Below are positions 15,823 through 24,843 of a stretch of DNA of 39,649 bases, one piece after another. The translations under genes were made by a program, and so were the position numbers. Location of the stretch: positions 1 to 39,649 of the forward strand of contig JAJDDT010000100.1 of NCBI GenBank assembly GCA_029260165.1. The letters run 5' to 3'. The notes under the pieces are model-generated. The model had not been told where the DNA came from, searched no databases, and worked only from the letters and a program-made list of their open reading frames with translations. Source of the stretch: Phycisphaerae bacterium. Lineage in GTDB: Bacteria; Planctomycetota; Phycisphaerae; UBA1845. Within the stretch, counting starts at the first letter, position 1, and each line of letters begins with the position of its first letter.

Positions 15823-16552
15823 CGGAGGTCTCGGTTAACTCGAGGAAGATTTCCTCCAGTGAATGCTGACGCGTGGCTGTCGCGCGAAGTTCTTCAAGTG
15901 TCCCAACCGCGATCAGACCCCCCTGATGGATGATCCCAATCCGGTTCGCCACCGCTTCCGCCACCTCCAGCGTGTGCGTGCTCATGAACACGCTGCCGCC
16001 CGATTCCGTGATTTCCAGAAACAAATCCTTCACACTGCGGACCGTCCGCGGGTCCAGACCCACCATAGGCTCGTCGATGATCAGCACGCGCGGTTGATGC
16101 AGCAACGCCGCCGCAAGGACCACCCGCTGTTTCATCCCGTGGGAATAGGTGCCCCCGAGGCGGTCGAGAAACGGTTCCATGTCGAGCTGCCGCGTCAGTT
16201 TGGTGAGATTCTCGTCCCGCTCCGCCCGACCCATCGCGTACATTTCCGCCACAAAATGCAGAAATTCCCGTCCGGTCAGTTTTTCGTACAAAAAAGGCTG
16301 ATCCGGGACGTAAGCGAGCTGAGCCTTGGCGAGCAAACCGTTGGTACCCATCAGGTGCCCGCAGACGTGGATCGCACCTTCGTGGGGTGTCAGCAGTCCG
16401 GCGATCATCTTGATCGTCGTCGTTTTTCCCGCGCCATTAGGCCCCAAAAACGCGAAAAGCTCCCCGGGCGGAACCGACAGGGTCAGCCCGTTGACAGCCA
16501 ACTTCTGTCCGAATCGTTTCACAACGCCCTGAATATCGATCGCTTGAGCCAT
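15803..16552 (-). CDS. ABC transporter ATP-binding protein
   Basis: This ATPase powers the neighbouring permease. Walker A is GPNGAGKTT at 37-45, the Q loop VPDQPFLYE has Gln85, the signature is YSHGMKQR at 136-143, Walker B is VLIIDEP at 156-162 and the switch histidine is His193. The signature begins SHGMKQR rather than LSGGQ, as is common in ABC-2 type exporters of the CcmA/DrrA group. It overlaps the permease by 20 bases. The ATG at 16552 has only a weak ribosome site. Confidence 0.93.
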   Translation of the reverse strand: MAQAIDIQGVVKRFGQKLAVNGLTLSVPPGELFAFLGPNGAGKTTTIKMIAGLLTPHEGAIHVCGHLMGTNGLLAKAQLAYVPDQPFLYEKLTGREFLHFVAEMYAMGRAERDENLTKLTRQLDMEPFLDRLGGTYSHGMKQRVVLAAALLHQPRVLIIDEPMVGLDPRTVRSVKDLFLEITESGGSVFMSTHTLEVAEAVANRIGIIHQGGLIAVGTLEELRATATRQHSLEEIFLELTETSDAPIEE

Positions 16553-16615
16553 CGCATCTCATTCTCGTCATGCCCAGGGCGAAAGGCAAACCGGGTGATT
16601 CACTTGACAGCGCGG

Positions 16616-17425
16616 TCAAACCGATGGCGGATCGGTGGTCGGCAGCAGGCCCACGCTGGTCCGATAATCCCGGAAGGCTGCCAGTTTGGCGAGATTGATG
16701 TCGGTGCGGAGGTGCCCCGGTTGGCCACTTTTCAAGAGACGCTGCACGCGGTCCGGATTGGGGCGGTGGGATGGGTCGGCGATACAGGATGCGCCGGAGG
16801 TGAAATGGGTCTGTCTGGTGCGGAATTGACCTGTGTCAATTTCAACAACGTGTTCGGATTCGGGCCAATCGGAAACGGCGACGGCGAAACCGTTTTCCAT
16901 CGCGCGGGTCAACGCCAACGCGTGCCACAGGCTGCGGGCGTATTCGATGTTCTTTTCGGTCGGAACGCTGGATTTCACTGGTACTGCCAAAAGGTCAATT
17001 TTGCTGTATAGCTCGCGAGCTAACTCGGGGTGCCACAGATCTGCGCAAATCAGGACGCCGACGCGAAAATCGTCGAGTTGGAAGAGGCCGACGCTGTCGC
17101 CCGGTTGGCGGGTGTCGGATTCGACGGAAAAAAGGATGCGTTTGTCGTATCGCCCGACGATGTCGCCGCTGCGGTGGACGACGTGGGTGACGTTTCGTTG
17201 GGAGCCGTCGTCGTCAACTATCAGACAGCTCCCGCCGATAACATGGGTATTGCAGGTTCGGGCGAGGGTTTGGAGGAATTGTCGGGCGGATTTTCCGTCG
17301 GTTGGGGTCGGTTGGCCGTCGAAAATTTCGGGTAGAATGACAATATCGAGGGGTGCGTCGGCGATGAGGGTGTCAACCTGCTGTCTGATGAGGTGCAGGT
17401 TGGGCATGAGTTGGCCCATTTTCAA
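16616..17425 (-). CDS. Carbon-nitrogen hydrolase (nitrilase superfamily)
   Basis: A nitrilase-superfamily amidase. The catalytic triad is visible from the TTG start: Glu33 (LPEIF), Lys94 (YDKRILF) and Cys126 (LICADLWHPE). The superfamily hydrolyses carbon-nitrogen bonds of amides or nitriles; the substrate is unclear. The given start (TTG, 17425) leaves out a first beta strand: the frame continues upstream as FIRIATLQPPLKMG, which looks like the true N-terminus. No ATG, GTG or TTG lies between the upstream stop (17498-17500) and that strand. A non-standard start such as ATC at 17473 (GGGGA upstream) or a sequence error is possible. Confidence 0.88.
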   Translation of the reverse strand: MKMGQLMPNLHLIRQQVDTLIADAPLDIVILPEIFDGQPTPTDGKSARQFLQTLARTCNTHVIGGSCLIVDDDGSQRNVTHVVHRSGDIVGRYDKRILFSVESDTRQPGDSVGLFQLDDFRVGVLICADLWHPELARELYSKIDLLAVPVKSSVPTEKNIEYARSLWHALALTRAMENGFAVAVSDWPESEHVVEIDTGQFRTRQTHFTSGASCIADPSHRPNPDRVQRLLKSGQPGHLRTDINLAKLAAFRDYRTSVGLLPTTDPPSV

Positions 17426-17490
17426 CGGGGGTTGCAGCGTAGCGATGCGGATGAATTGTGGCTGTTGCTCGATGACGAAATCCCCGCGAT

Positions 17491-17518
17491 TTTGCTCTCA
17501 GCGACTTTCTGCTAGAAT
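17491..17518 (+). promoter_or_regulatory. Possible promoter of the small Cys-rich protein
   Basis: TAGAAT (17513-17518) is a good -10 match, with a TTTGCT/TTGCTC -35-like sequence 15-16 bases upstream. It lies in the divergent region between the nitrilase gene and the plus-strand gene. A perfect palindrome GAACATGTTC follows at 17536-17545. Confidence 0.35.
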
Positions 17519-17590
17519 CCCGAACACTGTAGACAGAACATGTTCCGGGTCAATTTACGTTCGTTTGTGGGCGGAATTTGTGGCGAGGTG

Positions 17591-17779
17591 ATGATGCAAG
17601 TACGTTTTGAATGTCCAGCCTGTCATGGGACGCATGTGTTTGACATGCCCGAGACGACGATTCACATGACGTGTGCCCAAACGGGACAGGTTCTGGAGTT
17701 GAGACTGACCGCAGGTGGCGATGTGAAATCCGCGGTCGTGGGCGGATCGGGTGAAAAGGCTGCGGCGGTTGCCGGTTGA
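17591..17779 (+). CDS. Small protein with CPAC zinc-ribbon-like motif
   Basis: A 62-residue protein starting MMQVRFECPACHG. It has one CxxC pair (CPAC) and a later cysteine (MTCAQTG). This resembles half of a zinc ribbon as seen in many small planctomycete proteins. GAGGTG just upstream selects the ATG at 17591 or 17594; an earlier ATG at 17540 is open but lacks a ribosome site. Function unknown. Confidence 0.55.
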   Translation: MMQVRFECPACHGTHVFDMPETTIHMTCAQTGQVLELRLTAGGDVKSAVVGGSGEKAAAVAG

Positions 17780-17806
17780 TGTCGCTAACCTTCGTTGTTG
17801 TATAAT
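17776..17806 (+). promoter_or_regulatory. Promoter of the PDZ protein gene
   Basis: TTGATG (17776-17781) and a perfect TATAAT (17801-17806) are separated by 19 bases. Transcription would begin near 17813, 40 bases before the ATG at 17853. This supports that start over the GTG at 17751. Confidence 0.5.
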
Positions 17807-17852
17807 GTTACGGATATTTTCAGATCGGTTTTCGGTTGTTGGTTATCATAAG

Positions 17853-18656
17853 ATGATGGGTTGTAGGCGAATCAACTGGGTGTTCGCGATCGCGACGATG
17901 CTGGCGGTGGGCAGCGTTGACGCCAAGGACGCGATGACCTCGACGGGTGATCCGGAGACCATTTTTCAGCTTCTCGACCAACTCAGCAGCAACGACTATC
18001 AGGAACGTGAGGCAGCGCACGCGACGCTTCGCGATCTGGGCATGCCGATCTTGCCGTACTTGACGGATCGGTTTGAGGCGAGCGAGGACCTTGAGACTCA
18101 GCTTCGCGTGCAGCGTGTGATTGAGCATGTGTACTTCTGGGATCATGTTTTTTCAAGGAACGCGTTTCTCGGGATTCAGCACGTTGAATACCGTAATCCG
18201 GCGGATGGACGACTTGGTGAGGGTGAGGCTGGGATCGAAATCCGCAATATTATCGAGGGGACGTCGGCGGAGCGTGCGGGGTTGAAACGCGGAGATTTGA
18301 TCATCGGGGTGGATGGTCAGAGGCTTGGATCGGATATCAATCGTGGGACGTTTGCGGACATGATCCGCTCGAAAGTTCCAGGTGATGCGATGGAATTCCT
18401 GGTTTATCGCGGATCGGAGCTTCAGACGCATCGCATCGAACTGGGGTATCGTCCGACAAAGCTCTACAGCGGTCGCGCATTGCCCCGGGACATCAAGACG
18501 CAATACGACGAAGCTGTGACGGAATTCCACGACTGGTGGCGTGGTGAGTTGGGGCACCTTGATGATCAGCCACATGATATCACAGAGCAGATGCTTCGCG
18601 TTGGTCCTGAGGCACAACCGCTGTCTGACTACTCCGATCTTCCTCCCGATCCCTGA
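17853..18656 (+). CDS. Secreted PDZ-domain protein
   Basis: An exported protein with a signal peptide (INWVFAIATMLAVGSVDA). A short HEAT-like helical segment follows (LLDQLSSNDYQEREAAHATL). A PDZ domain occupies roughly the centre (FLGIQHVE, then IIEGTSAERAGLKRGDLIIG and VDGQ). No protease catalytic motif is present, so it is not a DegP-type enzyme but probably a periplasmic binding or adaptor protein. The start at 17853 (or 17856) fits the perfect TATAAT upstream. Confidence 0.8.
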   Translation: MMGCRRINWVFAIATMLAVGSVDAKDAMTSTGDPETIFQLLDQLSSNDYQEREAAHATLRDLGMPILPYLTDRFEASEDLETQLRVQRVIEHVYFWDHVFSRNAFLGIQHVEYRNPADGRLGEGEAGIEIRNIIEGTSAERAGLKRGDLIIGVDGQRLGSDINRGTFADMIRSKVPGDAMEFLVYRGSELQTHRIELGYRPTKLYSGRALPRDIKTQYDEAVTEFHDWWRGELGHLDDQPHDITEQMLRVGPEAQPLSDYSDLPPDP

Positions 18657-18796
18657 TCCATCCCGGGAGACCATGCCAACTGACTTGACGTGGCTGGTGG
18701 TTGGCGGCGATTCTTCCGATAACATGCTCGACATCGGGATTTACGCGATTTCGCGGTAGATGCAGCGTCTGGATTTCTCGGAAGATTGCCTGCATA

Positions 18797-18824
18797 CCCG
18801 TCACCCACAAGGGGTGACGCTACA
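18797..18824. repeat. TGTAGCGTC-type hairpin repeat, inverted copy
   Basis: The 28 bases are the exact reverse complement of the left unit at 13300-13327, more than 5 kb away. The perfect 8-base stem is retained. Confidence 0.85.
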
Positions 18825-18879
18825 TTGGGTTGACGCCTGGTTTTGCGTTCAATCCTGCGCGGACATTGGCTGGTTGTCT

Positions 18880-18905
18880 CGTCACCCACAAGGCGTGACG
18901 CTGCA
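18880..18905. repeat. TGTAGCGTC-type hairpin repeat, diverged copy
   Basis: CGTCACCCACAAGGCGTGACG then CTGCA. It is in the same orientation as the 18797 copy, 83 bases further on, with two or three substitutions. One changes the stem (GGCGTGACG). Confidence 0.7.
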
Positions 18906-18952
18906 CCATAACGGGAACCGCTCTGGGTGGTCCTTGTGCATTCGGAGGAATC

Positions 18953-19732
18953 ATGAGCGACGACATGTCACCTCAACTGGCGGACAAGGGACGAGGGCCT
19001 GCGTGGCTTGAGAAGCTGGTGGGTTCGCGACCGGAGTTGCCACTCATCGCGCCGTTCATGGGTTTTCTCGTATTGATGTGGTTGGGATCACTCGTTGAAG
19101 ATCCGTATTACAGGCTGCACATGTACGCGCTGCGAACAGTGGGCGGGCTGGGTTTGGCGATTCTGTTTTGGCGATACCTGCCGCCGATGGGAAATCTGCA
19201 TCCGTTCAAGTGCGTGGTGTTCGGAATCGGCGTTGCGTACATGTGGGTCATGGTGCATCGGCTTGTGGCGGGTCAGTATGTGGATGGTGAGTGGGTCAGC
19301 GAGCGGTTGAGCTGGTACGTTCAGCCACTGGGCGGAGACGCGAGGCCTGAGGATTATTTCGATCCGAAAAGCGTTTATGGTCAGGGGTTTATGTACTGGT
19401 CTTACCTCGTGGTTCGGATCGGTGGGGCATCGACGACGGTTCCGATTGTCGAGGAGCTGTTCTGGCGGGCGTTTTTGTTGCGTGCGTTGATTGACTGGGA
19501 TGAATTCGACGAGCTTCCGCTGGGGCAGTTTACCTGGAAGTCGTTTTTGATCTGTTCGGTGTTGTCAGCCGGTGAGCATCCGCAATGGGAAGTCGGGATT
19601 CTGTGCTGGTTTGTTTATAACGGGTTGTTCTACTGGACGAAGAGTTTGAAGTGTTTGATCGTCACGCACGGGATCACGAACTTCGTTCTCTACACGCACA
19701 TTGTGGTCAGGGAGGACTGGGTTTTCTGGTGA
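18953..19732 (+). CDS. CAAX-protease-related (CPBP/ABI) membrane protease
   Basis: A polytopic membrane protein with CPBP glutamic endopeptidase motifs: Glu167-Glu168 and Arg172 (VEELFWR), His209 (GEHPQW), and His239 with Asn243 (THGITNF). The overall form matches the CAAX prenyl protease-related group (TIGR03008), which is found in genomes with exosortase and PEP-CTERM-like systems. The IPTL-CTERM protein at 2874-3950 fits this; the link is inferred. The ATG at 18953 follows GGAGGA. It converges on the Cys-rich giant gene. Confidence 0.85.
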   Translation: MSDDMSPQLADKGRGPAWLEKLVGSRPELPLIAPFMGFLVLMWLGSLVEDPYYRLHMYALRTVGGLGLAILFWRYLPPMGNLHPFKCVVFGIGVAYMWVMVHRLVAGQYVDGEWVSERLSWYVQPLGGDARPEDYFDPKSVYGQGFMYWSYLVVRIGGASTTVPIVEELFWRAFLLRALIDWDEFDELPLGQFTWKSFLICSVLSAGEHPQWEVGILCWFVYNGLFYWTKSLKCLIVTHGITNFVLYTHIVVREDWVFW

Positions 19733-19792
19733 TCTTTGGGGTAGTTTCAAGACAAGCGTAGCGTGATTGACTTGCCGACGGTCTCTGGTTTT

Positions 19793-19820
19793 CCCGTCAC
19801 CCACAGGGGGTGACGCTACA
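19793..19820. repeat. TGTAGCGTC-type hairpin repeat
   Basis: It differs from the 18797 copy only in the loop (CACAGGGGG for CACAAGGGG). It lies between two convergent genes, where it may also help termination. Confidence 0.8.
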
Positions 19821-19846
19821 TCAGGATTGGGAACGCTCTTGTTTCG

Positions 19847-19900
19847 CGCCATTGAAAAACGCAACGCCCGCCAGGTCTTTTCATGGACCCGACGGGCGTT
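19847..19900 (-). terminator. Rho-independent terminator of the Cys-rich giant gene
   Basis: On the minus strand, AACGCCCG pairs with CGGGCGTT (19893-19900 and 19863-19870) with a further inner GGTC/GACC stem and an AAAA-containing loop. GCGTTTTTC follows. It begins about 30 bases after the stop at 19931. Confidence 0.6.
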
Positions 19901-19930
19901 CGTCCGTGGAAAACGCAGATCGAATAGCGG

Positions 19931-22900
19931 TTAAGGCCGCTGATTGTTCATGGATTCACCCTGCCACGCCCTGGTGGCGGTTCCGGTGCCTTGAAGCAGT
20001 TGTCGGAACAGGAACAGGTCAAACGGTGTCAGTGTTCCGTCACGGTTGATGTCCGTGTAGAGCAAACGGTCACCGCAATCCGGACAGGTTCCCGGCGTGC
20101 AGTTGTCGTTGGCGAACGCCCTGAACGCGAACAGATCAACAGGCGAAACGTTGTTGCTCTGGTTGACGTCCAATGGCAGGAATCCGATATCGACGCGGTC
20201 CGGTTCGTTTTCGTCGCCGAGATTGCCGAACGATTCGATCGGTTGTCCTGTCTCGTCGCGGACGTGGGCGATAATGGTCGTCCATTCCTGCAGCGTGATG
20301 GCGCGATCCCATGTGACGCGGACCATATCCATCTGTCCATCGACGTATTCGACAGAGACAATCGTCGGTGGATTGTCGTCGCCGGTTTCGGTGATGGAGA
20401 AATCGCTTGTCAGCAGTGCGCCGTCCGATCCGCTGCCGAAGACCGGCATATTGAAGCGGATGGTGATCGCGTGATCGCCCATGTCGAGGCTTTGCCCGTT
20501 CGAGCTTTCCATGCGCGGGTCGATGTAACCCGAGCAGGGTGCCGCCATGTCGCCGGACTGTCCGGATTCGTGGACGATGTGCAACGGCTCGCTGCAGATA
20601 GTGTCCGCACACGATTGACCCGGAATCGCCAGGGTGCCGCCAATGGACAGGCAAAGGTCGGGCTGTGTGTAGATGCAGTTGCCCTGGGACAGGCAGCACG
20701 GTTGCGTGATGGGCGGACCACAGGTGGCCTGGTGACACGAGGTACCCGGTCCTTGTGGAATTCCTTCCGCCAGTCCGCATTGCAGCGGTGGCAGGTCGGC
20801 GCAATTCCCCAATCCGCCAATGCCCGGAAGACAGCAGGCCTGTGTAGCGCTGCAGTCGTTGGGTTCGCAGAAGTTGCCGTTGCCCAGGGGTGTGCCACCG
20901 TCGCCGAGGCACGCACCGGACGGCACGTTGATGCATCCGTCGTTTGGCAGGCAGCAACCCTGTTCGTCGATGAACGGGCAGAAGATTTCGAAACAGGTGG
21001 TGTTTGGTAATACGGTTCCGCCGTCGGCTTCGCACGCCTGCGGCGGGATGACGCTGCACTGTCCGGTTGGCAGACAGCATGCTCGTTCATCGTCCGTGCA
21101 TGCGACCGAGTCGCATGTCGAGCCGATGCCCTGAGGCTCGCCACCTTCGTTGAGACACGCACCGGGTGGAACGTTGGCACACTGGCTATTGCCGAAGCAA
21201 CAGGCCTGCTCATCGATCACCGGACAGAAATGCAGGAAGCAGGAGAGTCCGCCGGGTGTGCCGCCTTTGGCTTCGCACATTGCGGGTGTCAGGTTGACGC
21301 AGTCGCCGTCAGCGAAGCAGCACGCCTGTACGTCGTCGAGGCACTCGGTTTGCTCGCAGCTCGAGCCGGGTCCCTGCGGGCTGCCGCCAATCGCGAGGCA
21401 GACCGTGAACGGTGTGTCATTGCATTGTCCGTTGTTGTGGCAACAGGCCTGGACCAACGAGATCGGGCAGAACATGGCGAAACAATTCGCACCGGGTCGG
21501 GGAACGCCGCCCTTCAGCTCGCACATTTCAGGCGACAGTTCGACGCACTCGCCGGTGGGCAAACAGCAGGCGGCGTCGTTTGGCTGGCAGGTTGAAATCT
21601 CGCAGAACGTGTTGAATCCCTGCGGGGATCCGCCCAGGTTTTCGCAGACGAACAGCGGAAGATTGGAACAATCACCGTTTTGCAGGCAGCAGGCCTGGAC
21701 GAGTGTGACGACGCAACCATGCGTCTCACAACTGGTTCCGTCACCGCTCGGTACGCCGCCCAACTCCTCGCATTCGGTCACAGGCAGGTCAACACAACCC
21801 AGCGGTCCACCGGGCGTGGGCAGACAGCAGGCTTCGGTGCAGACCTCGCCTGCGTCGCATGTTGGTTGTCCCATTCCGTTGTTGCACGCCCATTCGCCGC
21901 TGGCGCAACACGTTGCACCCTCGAAGCAGTTCGGGTTATCGCCGAATCCGGGCATCTCACGCGGGTCGCAGCAGGATGGACAGATGTCGCCCGGGCCGAT
22001 CTCATGACACGCCTGCATGTTGGGTCCGTTGCATTGCCACTCACCATTTGCACAACACGAGCTGCCGTACGGAAGCAGGCAATGTGGAATGTGTCCGGCC
22101 CCGGGTTGCAGTGCGGGTTCGCAGCACTCGTCACAAACCTCGCCCGGACCAATGTCCTGGCAGGCTTGCATATCAGGTCCATTGCAATGCCACTCGCCGT
22201 TCGCACAACACGAGCTGCCATAGGGCAGGAGGCAGTGTGGGATGTGTCCGGCACCGGGTTGCAGTGCCGGTTCGCAGCACTGGTCACAAACCTCGCCGAC
22301 TCCGATGCCACCGCAGGCTTGCATGCCGGGTCCGTTGCATGCCCATTGTCCGTTGGCGCAGCAGGTCGCGCCTTCGAAGCAAGGCGGGTTGTTCCCGGTT
22401 CCCGGTTCCAACGCGGGATCACAACAGTCGATAATCCCGCAGGTGGCCGTCGCACAGGTGGATCCTTCACCCTGTGGCTCGCCGCCGATATTCGCGCACG
22501 AGTGCGGACCTTGATCGAGACAGAAATCAATTCCCAGACAGCACGCTTGCGGCGGCGTGACCGTGCAGAAAACCAGCGAACAATCCGGTCCGCTCGGCAT
22601 GCCACCGCGGATCAGACACGCCTGGCCTGGGAGATTTTCGCAGATGCCCGTTTCGAAACAGCACGCCTGCGTCGGCTGGGCGCAGTCGGCGTTCTCGCAC
22701 GTCGAGCCTAGACCCTGAGGCAGCCCATCCTGAACAAGGCAATCTCCTCTTGGAATCACTTCGCACCCACCGTTGGCGAGGCAGCACGCCTCGACAACGG
22801 GGAAGAAGCAACCAGCAAACGGGCAGGATGTCCCCGGTGGTAACGGGTCACCGCCTTGTGCGGTGCAGTCGTCGGCGGGCAGAACCACGCAGAGATCAGG

Positions 22901-24715
22901 TCCCAGACAGCAGGCCCCTGGCTGTGCGTCGCACGAAATGTTGTTGCAGGTTGATCCCGGTCCCTGGGGCATGCCGCCCTGTATCTGACACACCGTTCGA
23001 GGCAGCATATCGCAAACTCCTTCAGGGCTGCAGCACGCCTCCAATGTGGGTTCAAAACAACCGGCAAACGGGCAGGTCATTCCAGGCGGTAATGGTGCGC
23101 CACCCTGGCCGAGACACTCCTGCGGGGAAAGGATCACGCACAATTCAGCACTAAGGCAACAGGCGCGGTTTTCAATCGGACATACGACGTCATCGCACGT
23201 TGATCCCTGGGGTTGGGGCGTACCACCCTGTGCGCCGCAGATGGCGGGCAACGTAAACGTGCAGCCACCGTCCGGCAGGCAGCACGCGCGGAACAGTGGT
23301 GGGAAACAGGACGCATCATCGCACGACGATCCCATTCCCTGCGGCTGACCACCCTGTTGATGGCACACGCGAATCGGCAGGTCGGCACAGACGGCTGCGT
23401 TGGCAAAACAGCACGCCTGGGACACTTCCGTGCAGTCGGTTGTTTCGCATCTGGTCGCCTGACCCTGCGGAACACCGCCCTGCGCACCGCAGATGGCGGG
23501 TCGCGTATCGACGCAATCGCCCGACGGCAGACAACAGGCCTCGTCAAACGTCAGGAAGCAACTCTCCAAATCACAGTTGGTGTTGGGACCCTGCGGGGAA
23601 CCGCCTTCAGCCACGCAGACATCGAACGACAAATCAATGCACTCGTCATTCGGGAGGCAACAGGCTTGAATCGCCGGTTCGCACGCCGCGATCTCGCAAC
23701 TTGATCCCGGTCCCTGCGGTTTTCCGCCCACGCTCTTGCAAATCGATCCCGGAAGCGGGGCACAAAGCCCGTTGGCAAGACAGCACGCCTCGAAAAGGAC
23801 CACGCCGCAAACCTGATTATCGCAACTCGCATTTGGTCGTGGGACACCGCCTTCCAGCAGACAAACACCCGGCAACAGATCGGCACAAACACCGTCGCTG
23901 AAACAACAGGCGGTCGTCTCAGTCACGCAGTTGCTGTTGGCGCACGTTGTTCCGATTCCCTGAGGGGTTCCACCCTGGGCACCGCAGATCGGCGGGATCG
24001 TCATGACGCAACCCCCGTTATCGAGGCAACATGCCTGGGCCGGACTGACGAAACAACCGTCGGCCATGCAGTTCGTGTTGGGCCCTTGCGGAGCGCCATC
24101 GAGTTCATGGCATTCCATCGGCGTCACGTCCGCACAACCGTCGTTCGGCAGACAACAAGCCTGTGCCTGCGGAATGCAGAAGATGGAGTTGCAACCGAGC
24201 CCATTGTTTGACACCGCGCCCCCCATGGCGATGCAAACCTCGGGATTCAACTCACGACACTCACCGTTTGGCAGGCAACAGGCTGGGGGAATGGGTGGGT
24301 GGCAAATCGCGTTACCACATGTTGTATCCGGACCAGCCGACTGACCGTTGAGAATGTCACACAGTTGCACGGGCACATCGACACACATGCCGGATTCGAG
24401 ACAACAGGCACCGGTCGGCCCGATGATCACACAATGGTTGTTGATACAGGCAGCCCCCGGTGTTCCGGACGAACCGCCCTGTGCTTCACATTCATCCGGC
24501 GGCAATTGGGTGCAAAACCCGCTCGGCAGGCAACATGGGGGCGGTCCGTCGCCGGTTTGTTCGATCTGAACGTCGGCGTTTGCGACAGAACCCTGGACCG
24601 CGACAGGATTGTCTGCGACGCTGTCCCCGTTGTCTTGTGATTGCGCGAACAGCGCTGACGAACATGTGATGGCTGCCAGTGCGGCGATCAGTCTTGTCGA
24701 GAGGTTTCGGTTCAT
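19931..24715 (-). CDS. Giant secreted cysteine-rich repeat protein with dockerin-like C-terminus
   Basis: A 1594-residue exported protein starting with a signal peptide (LIAALAAITCSSALFAQS). I count about 27 repeats of 38-45 residues of the form ACC-LPNG-C, P-C, GG-PQG, C, C, each with six cysteines (type A). Near 21835-22432 they are interrupted by four repeats of another kind (type B: CCEPALQPG, SSCCANGEW, CNGPMQAC). The last 220 residues hold a beta-rich domain (about 20180-20560) and then a dockerin-like pair of calcium loops, DVNQSNNVSPVD and DINRDGTLTPFD. Dockerin-like pairs are common at the ends of planctomycete surface proteins. The cysteines imply a disulphide-stabilised rod. AGGAG lies nine bases before the ATG. 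Function unknown; surface or adhesive structure is a guess. Confidence 0.9.
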   Translation of the reverse strand: MNRNLSTRLIAALAAITCSSALFAQSQDNGDSVADNPVAVQGSVANADVQIEQTGDGPPPCCLPSGFCTQLPPDECEAQGGSSGTPGAACINNHCVIIGPTGACCLESGMCVDVPVQLCDILNGQSAGPDTTCGNAICHPPIPPACCLPNGECRELNPEVCIAMGGAVSNNGLGCNSIFCIPQAQACCLPNDGCADVTPMECHELDGAPQGPNTNCMADGCFVSPAQACCLDNGGCVMTIPPICGAQGGTPQGIGTTCANSNCVTETTACCFSDGVCADLLPGVCLLEGGVPRPNASCDNQVCGVVLFEACCLANGLCAPLPGSICKSVGGKPQGPGSSCEIAACEPAIQACCLPNDECIDLSFDVCVAEGGSPQGPNTNCDLESCFLTFDEACCLPSGDCVDTRPAICGAQGGVPQGQATRCETTDCTEVSQACCFANAAVCADLPIRVCHQQGGQPQGMGSSCDDASCFPPLFRACCLPDGGCTFTLPAICGAQGGTPQPQGSTCDDVVCPIENRACCLSAELCVILSPQECLGQGGAPLPPGMTCPFAGCFEPTLEACCSPEGVCDMLPRTVCQIQGGMPQGPGSTCNNISCDAQPGACCLGPDLCVVLPADDCTAQGGDPLPPGTSCPFAGCFFPVVEACCLANGGCEVIPRGDCLVQDGLPQGLGSTCENADCAQPTQACCFETGICENLPGQACLIRGGMPSGPDCSLVFCTVTPPQACCLGIDFCLDQGPHSCANIGGEPQGEGSTCATATCGIIDCCDPALEPGTGNNPPCFEGATCCANGQWACNGPGMQACGGIGVGEVCDQCCEPALQPGAGHIPHCLLPYGSSCCANGEWHCNGPDMQACQDIGPGEVCDECCEPALQPGAGHIPHCLLPYGSSCCANGEWQCNGPNMQACHEIGPGDICPSCCDPREMPGFGDNPNCFEGATCCASGEWACNNGMGQPTCDAGEVCTEACCLPTPGGPLGCVDLPVTECEELGGVPSGDGTSCETHGCVVTLVQACCLQNGDCSNLPLFVCENLGGSPQGFNTFCEISTCQPNDAACCLPTGECVELSPEMCELKGGVPRPGANCFAMFCPISLVQACCHNNGQCNDTPFTVCLAIGGSPQGPGSSCEQTECLDDVQACCFADGDCVNLTPAMCEAKGGTPGGLSCFLHFCPVIDEQACCFGNSQCANVPPGACLNEGGEPQGIGSTCDSVACTDDERACCLPTGQCSVIPPQACEADGGTVLPNTTCFEIFCPFIDEQGCCLPNDGCINVPSGACLGDGGTPLGNGNFCEPNDCSATQACCLPGIGGLGNCADLPPLQCGLAEGIPQGPGTSCHQATCGPPITQPCCLSQGNCIYTQPDLCLSIGGTLAIPGQSCADTICSEPLHIVHESGQSGDMAAPCSGYIDPRMESSNGQSLDMGDHAITIRFNMPVFGSGSDGALLTSDFSITETGDDNPPTIVSVEYVDGQMDMVRVTWDRAITLQEWTTIIAHVRDETGQPIESFGNLGDENEPDRVDIGFLPLDVNQSNNVSPVDLFAFRAFANDNCTPGTCPDCGDRLLYTDINRDGTLTPFDLFLFRQLLQGTGTATRAWQGESMNNQRP
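21835..22432 (-). repeat. Type B repeat block within the Cys-rich protein gene
   Basis: Four units of about 50 codons. The two central ones are almost identical in protein and close in DNA (GAGHIPHCLLPYGSSCCANG in both). The outer two are diverged (EGATCCANGQW, EGATCCASGEW). This indicates recent duplication of one unit. Confidence 0.8.
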
Positions 24716-24843
24716 CGATCAGGCTCCTGTCCGAAGGTAAATTGATCCAAATGACTCGCCCCGATCATCGATGGATCGGCGAACGTTTCAGACCGCATAT
24801 TACCGCGCGGATAGGCGCATCATGCGGAACAAAAGCGACTCCT

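Noticed and set aside
17536-17545. LexA box (GAACATGTTC)
   Set aside because: The half-sites GAAC and GTTC are separated by two bases rather than the four of the Gram-positive consensus, and the gene has no SOS link.
19991-22711. Long plus-strand open frames opposite the Cys-rich gene
   Set aside because: They are antisense shadows. The minus frame has a signal peptide, regular repeats and a dockerin-like end; the plus frames show no domain.
20600-24540. Possible CRISPR array from the regular spacing of similar sequence
   Set aside because: The regularity is at protein level (repeats of about 40 codons with conserved cysteines), with no constant DNA repeat between unique spacers.
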